Part shown: positions 16,545 to 25,080 of the stretch, in pieces
Numbering within the stretch: position 1 is the stretch's first letter
Layout: the number at the start of each line of letters is the position of its first letter
Source of the DNA: an uncultured Bacilli bacterium
Lineage (GTDB): Bacteria > Bacillota_I > Bacilli_A > RF39 > UBA660
Length of the DNA stretch: 64,000 nucleotides
Assembly (NCBI GenBank): GCA_934085675.1
Contig: CAKOHH010000004.1
Location: forward strand, 42,408 to 106,407
Direction of reading: 5' to 3'
The notes under the pieces: model-generated
Seen by the model: the letters and a program-made list of their open reading frames with translations, nothing else
Told to the model about the DNA's origin: nothing
The model's database searches: none
Translations under genes and position numbers: made by a program

Positions 16545-17922
16545 AAGTGCACAATTAATGTGCAATAAGTTTAAGAAACATATATAATATCTTCTTAAGC
16601 AATTTGTTTGTCATTAAGGAGGTATTGAAAATGACAAATTATTCTCATTTGTCTTATGAAGATAGAAGAAATATTGAAGATGGATTAAATGCAAATAAAT
16701 CCATAAATCAAATTGCTAAAGAATTATGCAGAAATCATTCTACAATCTTAAGAGAAATAGATAGAAACAAAAAATATTCGGAACCATCAACCTGGAACAA
16801 TTATAAAATTACTCATCCGGATTTGGATTTGTCTTGTGAAAGATTAAAACATTCCCCTTATGTTTGTAATGGTTGTAAATCTAGAAGTGGCTGTCGAAAA
16901 ATTAGATGGACTTACTATGCTAGAGAATCTCAAAAATCATATGAAGAATTAATTAAATCTTGTAGACAAGGTGTTAATCTAACTTTAGAAGAAATACATG
17001 CTATTAACGAAACTATAACTCCTCTTGTCAAAAAAGGTCAGACAACTAATCATTTGTATATTAATCATCCTGATATTTTAGATTTCAGTAAAAGTTCTTT
17101 TTATCGTTATATTAAAGATGGAATTTTTGAATTTGGTCCTTTAGATTTTCCAAGAATTGTTAAATATTAAAAAAGAAAAAATTCAAGTCAAAGAAGAACA
17201 AGAAAAGAACGTGAAATACTGATTAATAGAAAATATACTGATTTTATCGAATTTATTTCTAACAATCCAGATTTAAATATTGTTGAAATGGATACTGTTG
17301 AAGGTCTACAAACAGAATCCGATTGTTTCCTTACATTACTTTGGAGAAAGTCTAAATTAATGCTTATATTTAAATTAGAATTCCAAATAACGGATGAAGT
17401 AACAAGAATTTTTGAAACATTACAAGTTCTTATTCCTTTAGATATTTATAAAATATTTATTTCAAATCATTCTTACTGACAATGGTCACGAATTTTTTGA
17501 CGTTAGTAATATTGAATGTATCCATTCAACGGGTGAATATGTCACTCATCTATTTTTTTGTGATCCACATGCTTCTAGTCAGAAAGGAGCCATTGAAAAA
17601 AATCATGAATTCATTAGATATATTTTACCTAAAGGTTCCTCTTTCAAAAATATTACTCAGGAAGACTGTCATCTAATTATGAATACTATTAATTCATTAT
17701 GTAGAGATTCATTGAATGGTAAATCACCTTATGAAGCAATGCTATTTTTATGTAGTGAAGATAATTAAAATTATTAAATTGTTATTATATTGAACCTGAT
17801 AACGTTAATTTAACAAATAATTTATAAAAGCAAAAATAATTATGGCTCAAACTATAATTATTCCTACGACAAACAAGTTGCCAAAAATCCAATAATTTGT
17901 TTTATGTAGGCGTTGTGCACTT
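16545..17922 (+). mobile_element. Decayed IS30-family insertion sequence
   Basis: AAGTGCACAA (16545-16554) and its inverse TTGTGCACTT (17913-17922) bound the element; similarity extends outward as TTTTTA about 6 bp away, suggesting imperfect terminal repeats near 20 bp. Between them lies a broken IS30-type transposase. The 140 bp between the transposase end and the right repeat hold no clear gene. I see no obvious target duplication, consistent with an old copy. Confidence 0.7.
16631..17768 (+). pseudogene. IS30-family transposase, inactivated
   Basis: The ATG at 16631 follows AAGGAGG. The N-terminal part (THLS-like YSHLSYEDRRNIE, then QIAKELCRNHSTILREI) is the IS30 HTH. TAA at 17168-17170 interrupts the frame, which then continues in phase with VEMDTVEG (first catalytic Asp) to TGA at 17477-17479. 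A frameshift near 17465 moves the rest to another frame: LTDNGHEFFD (second Asp) and GAIEKNHEFIR (catalytic Glu), ending at TAA 17766-17768. All three DDE residues survive, but one stop and one frameshift make it inactive. Confidence 0.88.
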
Positions 17923-18071
17923 AGTTTTAAAAATGTCACAATTCCTGCAATTTTTTGACGTGGAACTAAAGTTCTTTGTCGACATATAATATATCACATT
18001 TTTTAATTTTTATTACTTTAACGACTTAAAAAAGTGCATTTTCTTATGAGAATACACATTTTATACACATT
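17769..18071. other. IS30 right end and integrase leader
   Basis: No intact gene. It contains the IS30 right repeat (17913-17922). On the minus strand there is a hydrophobic remnant (NYWIFGNLFVVG ... AIIIFAFINYLL) interrupted by TGA, probably the tail of a lost membrane protein. Just before the integrase remnant, ACACATTTT occurs twice with 11-bp spacing (about 18053-18072), as in recombinase arm sites. Confidence 0.45.
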
Positions 18072-19236
18072 TTGAGTCGTAATGCACATAATTATGCACT
18101 TTATTTAGAATTCAACGGTGTATATAAAACTAAAGATGGTAAGATATGGTTTTATAAGACTCAATATGAAGATATTGATGGAACTCATAAAACTAAGAAA
18201 TCAGGTATATATACAACTAAAAAAGAAGCAGAAAATGCTGAGTTTGAATTTAAATTAAAAATATGAGAATATGAGAATATGAGAATACCAATAATGTGAC
18301 TTTTGAAGAAATGATTAGAATGTTTATTGATTTTAGAAAAGATAAAGTTAAGGAAAACACATTATATGTGTTATAACAATAAATTACCTTATTTAAAATC
18401 ACTATATAAAGTTAAACTTAAAGATTTTAACTACCCTCCTTTTGAAAGATGGCATGATGAAATAAATAGTACTCATCTTGCTACAAGAACTAAGAATAAC
18501 ATTTATAAAATATTAAAAACTATTTTAAATTATGCTACTGCATGGCATGATTTTATCTTTGCTAAGGCATATCCTAAAATGTATAACTTTAATGATCCTA
18601 ATGAATTCCCTAAAGAACAATTATTTTTTACTTACGAGGAATTCAGATAATTTTTCTCCGTTGAAACTGATATCAAATGGGTCGGCATTTTTGAAATATT
18701 ATATTACTGTAGATTAAGACGTGGTGAACTTAGAGGATTACAATGAAAAGATATCTATTTTAAAGATAGAACATTAAGTATATCCAAACAAATTAATGAC
18801 CGCTGTGGATCCGTTAAAAATTGGTGATTCTCAGTTTCAAAAACTAAAAGTAGTAATAAGAATATTAAAGATGCCACAAGCCCTCGCAAGCGACCTTAAA
18901 GCAATGAAAAACAAGGCAGAAAAGATACCTAGATTCAATGATAATTTCTTTGTCGCAGGAGATATGCTTCCTGTATGTAGCAATACACTTACTAATCATA
19001 AAAATGCTAATTGTAAATTAGCTAATGTTAAACAGATTCGATTACATGATTTCAGACATTCTTGTGCATCTCTTCTGGTTAATAAAGTTGCTAATGTTCA
19101 TGTTGTAGCAAAATACTTAGGACATACAAAAGTTGAAGAAACATTAAAAACTTATTAACAACTATTTACAAGTACTTTGGACGAAGTAGTTGCCATAATA
19201 GATAATTTAGATAATTATAAAACCGATGATAATTAG
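18072..19236 (+). pseudogene. Tyrosine recombinase (ICE/phage-type integrase), inactivated
   Basis: Fragments in three frames spell one integrase. An AP2-like N-terminal domain (GKIWFYKTQYEDIDGTHKTKKSGIYTTKKEA) is followed by a core-binding part (LKDFNYPPFERWHDEI) and a catalytic domain with LRRGELRGLQ, HDFRHSCASLL, YLGHTKVEETLKTY, so Arg, His and Tyr remain. It is broken by TGA at 18264, a frameshift at a triple 8-bp repeat (18261-18284), another near 18370, TAA at 18648-18650, further TGA codons at Q*KDI and W*FS, a frameshift near 18850, and TAA just after the Tyr. The original frame ended at TAG 19234-19236. Confidence 0.88.
18261..18284 (+). repeat. Three tandem copies of ATATGAGA inside the integrase remnant
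   Basis: ATATGAGA is repeated three times without a gap. Removing one 8-bp copy puts the upstream integrase frame (18072-) in phase with the next conserved segment (NVTFEEMI, from 18293), so copy-number slippage explains this frameshift exactly. Confidence 0.8.
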
Positions 19237-19250
19237 TCACCGGTTATTTT
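19221..19250 (+). terminator. Terminator after the integrase remnant
   Basis: AACCG (19221-19225) and CGGTT (19241-19245) with a 15-base loop are followed by ATTTTTAT on the plus strand. The stem is short, so strength is uncertain. It separates the integrase from the convergent nuclease gene. Confidence 0.45.
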
Positions 19251-20689
19251 TATACTTTAGACACTATTAAACTTGTTTTTTCTTGAAGTACATTTAAAAA
19301 TTCTTTGTGTGCATGTTCATAACATTTTAATGCTCTAATTATATCTGCATCTGTTATTGGTAAAATCAAACCATGCTCATCTAAGTAGGTATCTGCACAA
19401 CTATTAATAAACTTATCATACTTTTCAATTGTCCTACACGATAATATACCAATTTGTCCTCTTCTGGTGCTAAATCTTCCAAGCAATTGATCTAATTCTG
19501 GATTCTGTGGATCATTTTTATAGTTTTTACATTCGACTATTATTTGTAGGCTTGTCATCTTAATCTTATCTGATATTACTGCAAAATAGCCCTCTTCAGC
19601 TATATTGGAAAAAATAATATCAATTCTTTTTCTTCCCTCATGGATTTTTTCCTCTTTTCGTGGATTAGATAAATCTGGATAAGTTAAGAACTCATATATT
19701 CCTATCATTAAGTTATGATAATCAGAAGCACTATCTGTTCCAACTGGAATGGACTTTAATTTTTCTATCATAAAATTAGATACATCTTCATAATTAACCT
19801 CAGTCAATAGTTCTCCATTCATACAATTAGTATTCTTGTTTTTACTCTTAAAATCATTAAAAATTTCTGGGTGTTTAACTGTAAAATCCAAGATATATTT
19901 TTTATCCATTACTGGTTCTTTTTCAATAATAGACTTTTTTGTAACATATCTTTCTTTTGTTGTTTTTCTAATTTTTACCAAAGATGTTTCGTTTTCAATA
20001 TTTTCCTTTTGTAAAAAGTTTAAAATAAAATGTTGTCTATATTTTGATGGTGTATATGTTTCACAGAAGCTTATAATTGATTTTGGTACTAATAATACAG
20101 GTGTATTATCTACTACCAACCTATCAATATATTTGTTTTCCCATTTGTGGGTTTCCATATTCCAACAATACCCTGATGGTACATTTTTAGTAAGAAGAAT
20201 ATTATTTAACTCACATTGTTCAATTGTATATTCTAAGAGTTTTATTCTGATAATATTTGTTATTAAATCTGACAATTTATCTCTGTCTATATTTTCAATA
20301 AACATTCTCAAATCCTCAATATTTTCTAATACACCATATTCTATAGCCTTACTATTCTTTAATTGTGTAAAAATATCCAAGGTACCACTTTGTCCAATAC
20401 CTTTCCCTCTTGATTTATTCTTTGATAATCCAAGATGTGTTTCATTTACTTCGCCTATTCTGGTACAAATCATTCTTGCTTTATCATCCATATTGTTTTT
20501 TAACAAACCAATTAAATATGAGAAGAAATCTTGTAACAAGTCGTTACATGCCACTGTAAAATCAGAGTTACATTTTGCTATTAACGTTGAATCAACAAAT
20601 AAAGGAATATCTTTTTCAGTATCAATATTTACAAAATCTAATTCTAATTGTGTTTTATTCAAATTATAAATATTACTAATTGTTGCCAT
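19250..20689 (-). CDS. PD-(D/E)xK nuclease-like protein paired with a HEPN protein
   Basis: A 479-residue protein not matching a named family that I know. The C-terminal third has a nuclease core: RKRIDIIF (Asp about 357), then LQIIVECKNYKN (Glu 386, Lys 388) and LDQLLGRFSTRRGQIGILSC, the ExK-containing layout of restriction-like enzymes. The N-terminal 300 residues are mainly helical, with no membrane segment. It starts 1 bp after the HEPN-type gene ends, with GAGGT before the ATG, so both are made from one mRNA. A two-component phage defence or toxin role is inferred. Confidence 0.68.
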   Translation of the reverse strand: MATISNIYNLNKTQLELDFVNIDTEKDIPLFVDSTLIAKCNSDFTVACNDLLQDFFSYLIGLLKNNMDDKARMICTRIGEVNETHLGLSKNKSRGKGIGQSGTLDIFTQLKNSKAIEYGVLENIEDLRMFIENIDRDKLSDLITNIIRIKLLEYTIEQCELNNILLTKNVPSGYCWNMETHKWENKYIDRLVVDNTPVLLVPKSIISFCETYTPSKYRQHFILNFLQKENIENETSLVKIRKTTKERYVTKKSIIEKEPVMDKKYILDFTVKHPEIFNDFKSKNKNTNCMNGELLTEVNYEDVSNFMIEKLKSIPVGTDSASDYHNLMIGIYEFLTYPDLSNPRKEEKIHEGRKRIDIIFSNIAEEGYFAVISDKIKMTSLQIIVECKNYKNDPQNPELDQLLGRFSTRRGQIGILSCRTIEKYDKFINSCADTYLDEHGLILPITDADIIRALKCYEHAHKEFLNVLQEKTSLIVSKV

Positions 20690-20690
20690 A

Positions 20691-21317
20691 TTACCTCACT
20701 TTTGACCACTGACAATCATCATCTTCTGGAATTTGATCTATACTAGTAGGTCTTATTATTTCATTAACTTTATATAGTTCCATTAACATATCCTTAGTTT
20801 CTTCAATGGAAATATTAAAATTATTAGCAATTTCTTTAGTAGTAGTAGCATAATTCATACAAATATATTTATATATTTCATCTAAATTAACTATACTTGA
20901 ACTAATTAACTGTGATTCCCCTGTTTCTAAATAATTCAAAAAATTAAGTGTATTGATTATGCAATTGACAACATATAAAGATTCCTCATTTGATAAAACA
21001 TTATTATCATGTGCATAACTTTTATTATTTCTTATATCATTAAACTTTTCAAAAATGGATATAGATTGTTTTAATGCTTGAATACTAAATTCACTAATTT
21101 GATTTTCACTTGAATAATACTTTATTAGCATGCCCATTAAACTATGTAAAGGTAGTCCTTCATTTTTATCATTTAAAATATCAATATTATGCAATAAACA
21201 ATAACTTCTAATTTTTTTGATAGTAAAAGTATGTAATCGATCTAATGCAAGTACCGCTTCACCATCTGCTAAAGATTTTCTTATGTCTTTCTTTAATTTT
21301 TCCAATTGTGCATCCAT
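20691..21317 (-). CDS. HEPN / Abi_C-like protein, first gene of a two-gene operon
   Basis: This 208-residue helical protein has DIRNNKSYAHDN, with Arg 96 and His 103 in the R-x6-H pattern of HEPN nucleases and the (N)K..AHDN flavour of the abortive-infection C-terminal (Abi_C) family. The last 60 residues (YKYICMNYATTTKEIANNFNIS region) look like a winged helix, perhaps DNA binding. A strong AAGGAGG lies before the ATG, and a terminator-like hairpin lies between promoter and gene. HEPN domains usually cut RNA; here the activity and target are inferred. Confidence 0.7.
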   Translation of the reverse strand: MDAQLEKLKKDIRKSLADGEAVLALDRLHTFTIKKIRSYCLLHNIDILNDKNEGLPLHSLMGMLIKYYSSENQISEFSIQALKQSISIFEKFNDIRNNKSYAHDNNVLSNEESLYVVNCIINTLNFLNYLETGESQLISSSIVNLDEIYKYICMNYATTTKEIANNFNISIEETKDMLMELYKVNEIIRPTSIDQIPEDDDCQWSKVR

Positions 21318-21336
21318 GTAATATCCTCCTTATAAA

Positions 21337-21386
21337 AGAAAAAATTCTATACTTTAAATTGTATAGAACTCTATGATTACATTATA
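21337..21386 (-). promoter_or_regulatory. Promoter and terminator-like leader (attenuator) of the HEPN operon
   Basis: On the minus strand TATAAT (21386-21381) would start transcription near 21374. The leader immediately folds into TTCTATAC / GTATAGAA (21368-21361 with 21352-21345), a perfect 8-bp stem with an 8-base loop, followed by T6. This is the form of an intrinsic terminator, about 20 bp before the AAGGAGG site. No clear -35 box is seen. Confidence 0.5.
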
Positions 21387-21477
21387 CTACTTTATCTCTC
21401 AAATGTCTGCAATAATCATGCAATTTTAACAAAAATTGTTCCCGAGTTGTTCCCAAGAATTATTTTCAATTTTACAT

Positions 21478-21565
21478 ATGCCCGCAAACCCTTATAAAAT
21501 GGGCATAAAAAATGAGAGCACGGTTAAATGCTCTCTTCAGGGGGAAAATTATACCCTGATTTTTT
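21478..21565 (+). other. Three successive hairpins, the last terminator-like
   Basis: ATGCCC/GGGCAT (21478-21506), GAGAGCA/TGCTCTC (21514-21535) and TCAGGG/CCCTGA (21537-21559) follow one another, the third ending in T5-6. They lie in a 370-bp region without a gene between the HEPN operon and the next minus-strand gene. The right copy of the possible att repeat spans the second and third hairpins. Confidence 0.5.
21529..21544 (+). repeat. Right copy of the possible att direct repeat
   Basis: TGCTCTCTTCAGGGGG matches 10374-10389 at 15 of 16 positions; with one indel the match extends to AAA upstream. Between the copies lie the restriction operon, the IS30 and integrase remnants and the HEPN operon (about 11.2 kb). 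Confidence 0.35.
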
Positions 21566-21687
21566 GTCATATTTTTCATTATTATTGATTTATCACTTGC
21601 TATATTTCTCGTAAATAGCCCTATTTTACCTATCAAGACCTATGTAATTGTTCCCCATTTGTTTCCAAAAAAGCCATTACATATTAG

Positions 21688-22545
21688 TTATTTACTACCC
21701 AATATATCTGCTATTATCACTTTATATTTACTTTTGTTTATTTGACAATCTAATGCTTTAGTTAATTCTTTTATATCTTCTTCAACTAAGTCTTTTTTAT
21801 CTATTAAAGTTTCATATACTACTTTTATCTTTTCTTGATTTTCGATTATGTATTTATTATTTGTATCATAATAGAAATATCTTTTAATAAAACTTTTGCT
21901 ATCTTTTACATCATTGATATAGTAAGTAATATTCATCATATTTACATATGTACATAAATCTATTAAATTTAAATCAAACTTGCTTTCGTCATTACCTATT
22001 TTTTTATTTAGAAAATTTAAATACATATATTCTATTACTAACATCATATATTTTAGATTCCCTAACAAATAGTTTTTATACTTAAATGTTTTGTTCATGT
22101 ACGATACAAGTTCTTTTAGACTACATGGATGAATAATTTTGCAAAGGTATTTATATATATTATTGAAATCTTCTGGTTCAAAATAATCTGTAAATATTAA
22201 ACTGCAATTTTCTACTAATACTTTACGTAATTCTCCTGATGATGTATCTAAAGTAGTTTTGATTTTTTTGTCATATGAAGTTGCAATTATATAAATAATA
22301 TTTTCATACAATGTTCTTAACACTGTAGCAGCATTTAATAAATCCTGTCTATTAATTAATTCATTTACCAATTCAAAATCTACTTTCACCTTTTCATATG
22401 TAGGTTTTGAATTTGTATATTTACTTATCTTTTTAAATTCAAAACAATCAATTTCGTCACTAAAAACATAGTTAGCACAATTTAATAATTTCATACATTT
22501 CTTGTAATCCTTCATCTTCTTAATAAACAAACTTGCATTAGCCAT
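21688..22545 (-). CDS. Unknown helical protein, possibly HEPN-like
   Basis: A 285-residue soluble, alpha-helical protein with GAGGTG before its ATG. The segments VLRTLYENIIYIIATSYDK and YKYLCKIIHPCSLKELVSY resemble DUF5677/AbiV-like proteins, where an Arg-containing helix and a later xxHP turn pair in a HEPN-type fold. I cannot identify the family firmly. It stands alone between a terminator (22583-22604) and the hairpin region, so it is probably a single-gene unit of the island. Confidence 0.5.
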   Translation of the reverse strand: MANASLFIKKMKDYKKCMKLLNCANYVFSDEIDCFEFKKISKYTNSKPTYEKVKVDFELVNELINRQDLLNAATVLRTLYENIIYIIATSYDKKIKTTLDTSSGELRKVLVENCSLIFTDYFEPEDFNNIYKYLCKIIHPCSLKELVSYMNKTFKYKNYLLGNLKYMMLVIEYMYLNFLNKKIGNDESKFDLNLIDLCTYVNMMNITYYINDVKDSKSFIKRYFYYDTNNKYIIENQEKIKVVYETLIDKKDLVEEDIKELTKALDCQINKSKYKVIIADILGSK

Positions 22546-22577
22546 AATTTCACCTCTTTTAAGTATCTATTATACAC

Positions 22578-22604
22578 TAAAAAAGCCTGGATTTTACCAG
22601 GCTT
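22578..22604 (-). terminator. Terminator after the sigma-like/partner operon
   Basis: AAGCCTGG (22583-22590) and CCAGGCTT (22597-22604) form a perfect 8-bp stem with a 6-base loop, followed on the minus strand by T6. It ends the operon whose last gene stops at 22718. Confidence 0.8.
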
Positions 22605-22717
22605 CTAATTATTACAGGTCAAAGACATAAAACCAAAATGACACAATGACGTATTGTTTGTGAGACCCCTACTCTCACTTTTTATGTCATAGTGTCACTT
22701 CCTATTTATATATTTGA

Positions 22718-23863
22718 TTAATCATTATTTTTTTTGCTATTAAAATCTATTTTTAATATTTTATATTTATCATTTTTTAAAATATTAATATCATTAGTCG
22801 GAAAAATTTTAGATTGCTCATTACCAAACAATGAATTTAACATAATTTTTTTCACTTCTAGATAATGCTTTCTTTCAGCAATAGAGTTATTTATCGTAAA
22901 TGTCACAAAATCACCATTGGCATCATCTAAATCTTTTATATCAATGCCTTGTATTATATCTTGATATATTTCATTAGAAATACCATCATAATAAGCAAGT
23001 GTTTTATCAATACCTAACTGTCTTGCTACATAATATAAAATATCTGTTTCAGTCATTATACTATCCGCATTTTCCATATAACTATGAACTTGTTCAATCA
23101 TATCATTGTATCTTTTTCTCTCTTCTTGTTCATTATAATTTTCCCAATTATTAATTACATCTGATATTTTATCTGAAAAATCTGATAATAATTCAATATG
23201 CGTACTTATATATGAAGATAACATATGATCATACATACCAAGAAAATTTATCATATAATTATTTATTCCTTGTAATTCAATATCTTTAGCATTTTTAAAT
23301 TTACTATGTAATAATTGTTCAAGATTAATATCGTATTCAATAAATATAGCCTCAATAGTTTTTTTTGCAAAATATTTTATAACAATATCACTTGAGTTAT
23401 ATAGATCAAACATATACAAAAAACCCATTCCTACTTCTCTAGAATAATCATCATCATTTTGTTTAGCCTTACATATTTCTATTCCTAATCTTTTACTAAA
23501 GAAAATAGTGTCAACTATCATTTTATATTTTGTAGCTTTTTCATTATCTTTCTTTAATGTTAAATCTAACATAATTAAAGCCAATTCTATTCTTTCTAAT
23601 GAGTCACCTACCTCCTTTAAATATTTATCTGCAATATCTGTAATAAATTTTAAGTCGTTATTATAGGCTAAAACCATAAATTTGACCATTTCATAATCTT
23701 TTTTTACTTTTTCAGAACATAAATTATAGATTTTTTTATCATTTGTTTCTTTTATAACTTGAATCATAAAATCTTTATCATCTTCTAATTCTTCTATTTG
23801 ATAATTTTTGATATCTTCACCTTTAATATATTTATTAATCAATTCTTTACTATATTTTTTCAT
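22718..23863 (-). CDS. Unknown 381-residue protein, partner of the sigma-like factor
   Basis: Acidic, all-helical, no signal peptide or membrane segment. The N-terminal third has the pattern DKDFMIQVIKETNDKKIY ... KKDYEMVKFMV, suggesting short helical repeats. AGGAGG precedes the ATG, and it follows the sigma-like gene by 15 bp, so the two form an operon. I do not recognise the family. Co-transcription with a sigma-like protein makes an anti-sigma, sensor or effector role possible, but nothing in the sequence proves it. Confidence 0.62.
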   Translation of the reverse strand: MKKYSKELINKYIKGEDIKNYQIEELEDDKDFMIQVIKETNDKKIYNLCSEKVKKDYEMVKFMVLAYNNDLKFITDIADKYLKEVGDSLERIELALIMLDLTLKKDNEKATKYKMIVDTIFFSKRLGIEICKAKQNDDDYSREVGMGFLYMFDLYNSSDIVIKYFAKKTIEAIFIEYDINLEQLLHSKFKNAKDIELQGINNYMINFLGMYDHMLSSYISTHIELLSDFSDKISDVINNWENYNEQEERKRYNDMIEQVHSYMENADSIMTETDILYYVARQLGIDKTLAYYDGISNEIYQDIIQGIDIKDLDDANGDFVTFTINNSIAERKHYLEVKKIMLNSLFGNEQSKIFPTNDINILKNDKYKILKIDFNSKKNND

Positions 23864-23878
23864 TATAAAATCCTCCTA

Positions 23879-24808
23879 TCATATATAGTTCCTGATTTTT
23901 GCACTTCTTCTTAAATATCTTAATGATTTTGCTTCTATTTGTCCTACTCTTAATTTTGTTAAACTATGTCTCTTCCCAACCATTTCCAACGTTTCAGGTT
24001 TTCCACTATCTAATCCAAATCTTTCATGAATAATAGATTTTTTTCTTTCATCAATAAGTACACTATCAACATCTTTTTTAAACTTTTCATTATAAATTTT
24101 TTCAATTACTTTATCTTCATAATTTATCTCATCCTTAAAGTTATTATTTAATCTATCAAACATACCAATATTAATAATAACTCTAATAAATTCATATATT
24201 TTTGTTTTTGCTATATTTAAAGTACATTCGTTTTTTATATTTAAATTTGTATAAATTTTATCTAATAATGGAATTACATTTTCAACATCTATAGTACGAT
24301 AACAGAACCAGTTGTTATATTCTTTACATTTTGATATAAAATCATTAGCATTAAAATTTTTTCCACTATTTTTTAAATAGATATAACTGCTCAATAAAGC
24401 AATTAAACACTCAGTAGAAATACCAAACTGCTCTTTAATCACTATTTCATCCCCACATAATTTTTTATATACTTCGCTAAAAAATGAAGTTGTAAAAATA
24501 TTTGAAAAACTGTCAACTTTTAATAAATCGCCATTATATATTTTATTAATCCAAACTTCATTAAAAGAACTAATAATATCATCCATATCAAATGAAAAAG
24601 AACAAAACATTTCAATATCATTTCTTTTTATATAATCATAAACAACATAAAGTGTTCCTAATATGATTTTATCCATATATATTTTTTTAATATTAATATC
24701 ACTAGACATATTAGCTTTCTTGTATAATTCTTTTGTTTCTTCAATCTTTAATCTTTCAATTGAAGATATTTTTTTTTGCCATTTTTCTAATTTACTAATG
24801 TTCTTCAT
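23879..24808 (-). CDS. Divergent sigma-70-like factor
   Basis: The 309-residue protein has sigma hallmarks at both ends. Near residues 20-115, EETKELYKK, LGTLYVVYDYI and FDMDDIISSFNEVWINKI resemble region 2. At the C-terminus, ERFGLDSGKPETLEMVGKRH and RVGQIEAKSLRYLRR are the region 4 helix-turn-helix, which contacts -35 DNA. The central 130 residues are unlike known sigma factors. GGGGGGAG precedes the ATG. It heads a two-gene operon and is divergent from a LysR gene. It may direct island genes or act as a decoy/regulator. Confidence 0.7.
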   Translation of the reverse strand: MKNISKLEKWQKKISSIERLKIEETKELYKKANMSSDINIKKIYMDKIILGTLYVVYDYIKRNDIEMFCSFSFDMDDIISSFNEVWINKIYNGDLLKVDSFSNIFTTSFFSEVYKKLCGDEIVIKEQFGISTECLIALLSSYIYLKNSGKNFNANDFISKCKEYNNWFCYRTIDVENVIPLLDKIYTNLNIKNECTLNIAKTKIYEFIRVIINIGMFDRLNNNFKDEINYEDKVIEKIYNEKFKKDVDSVLIDERKKSIIHERFGLDSGKPETLEMVGKRHSLTKLRVGQIEAKSLRYLRRSAKIRNYI

Positions 24809-25080
24809 TATAAACTCCCCCCTATTTTGTTTTACTAATTTTTTAATTTTTCTTTGACTTTTTATACATCCAAAATAACAATCATTATCTTCAAATACAT
24901 TAATTTTATTAAATTTTTTTCCTAATGAATCATAAAATTGTTTGTATAAAAGTAGTATATATTTTGAAATAATTTTTCCCCCTTTCAGAAATCACTAGTA
25001 TTATATGTCAAAATGTGATATAGTTAAAATATATATTTTTTATGTCATATATAACTATTGGTTATAAAAGGAGAATTCAT
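24809..25080. promoter_or_regulatory. Divergent regulatory region, sigma-like gene / LysR
   Basis: About 270 bp. It contains CAAAATGTGATATA (25009-25022), identical to part of the restriction-operon promoter, and the inverted repeat TATAAC-N5-GTTATA (25050-25066), which has the T-N11-A form of a LysR-type binding box, 15 bp before the LysR start at 25081. AAAGGAGA (25067-25074) is the LysR ribosome site. Confidence 0.5.

Larger units (their letters stand above)
21436..21666. repeat. Repeated TTGTTCCC sites
   Basis: TTGTTCCC occurs at 21436-21443 and 21447-21454 (11-bp spacing, one helical turn), and a related pair TTGTTCCCC / TTTGTTTCC occurs at about 21648-21666. Phased repeats near a possible attachment repeat (21529-21544) fit recombinase arm sites; a regulator operator is the alternative. 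Confidence 0.45.

Noticed and set aside
18072..19236. Use of TGA as Trp in the integrase
   Set aside because: The gene also has TAA stops and frameshifts, and all core genes here use TGG for Trp with TGA as a stop; ordinary decay explains it.
19836..20669. A 277-codon plus-strand frame
   Set aside because: It is antisense to the PD-(D/E)xK nuclease gene, Phe/Ser/Ile-rich as AT-rich shadow frames are, and has no ribosome site.
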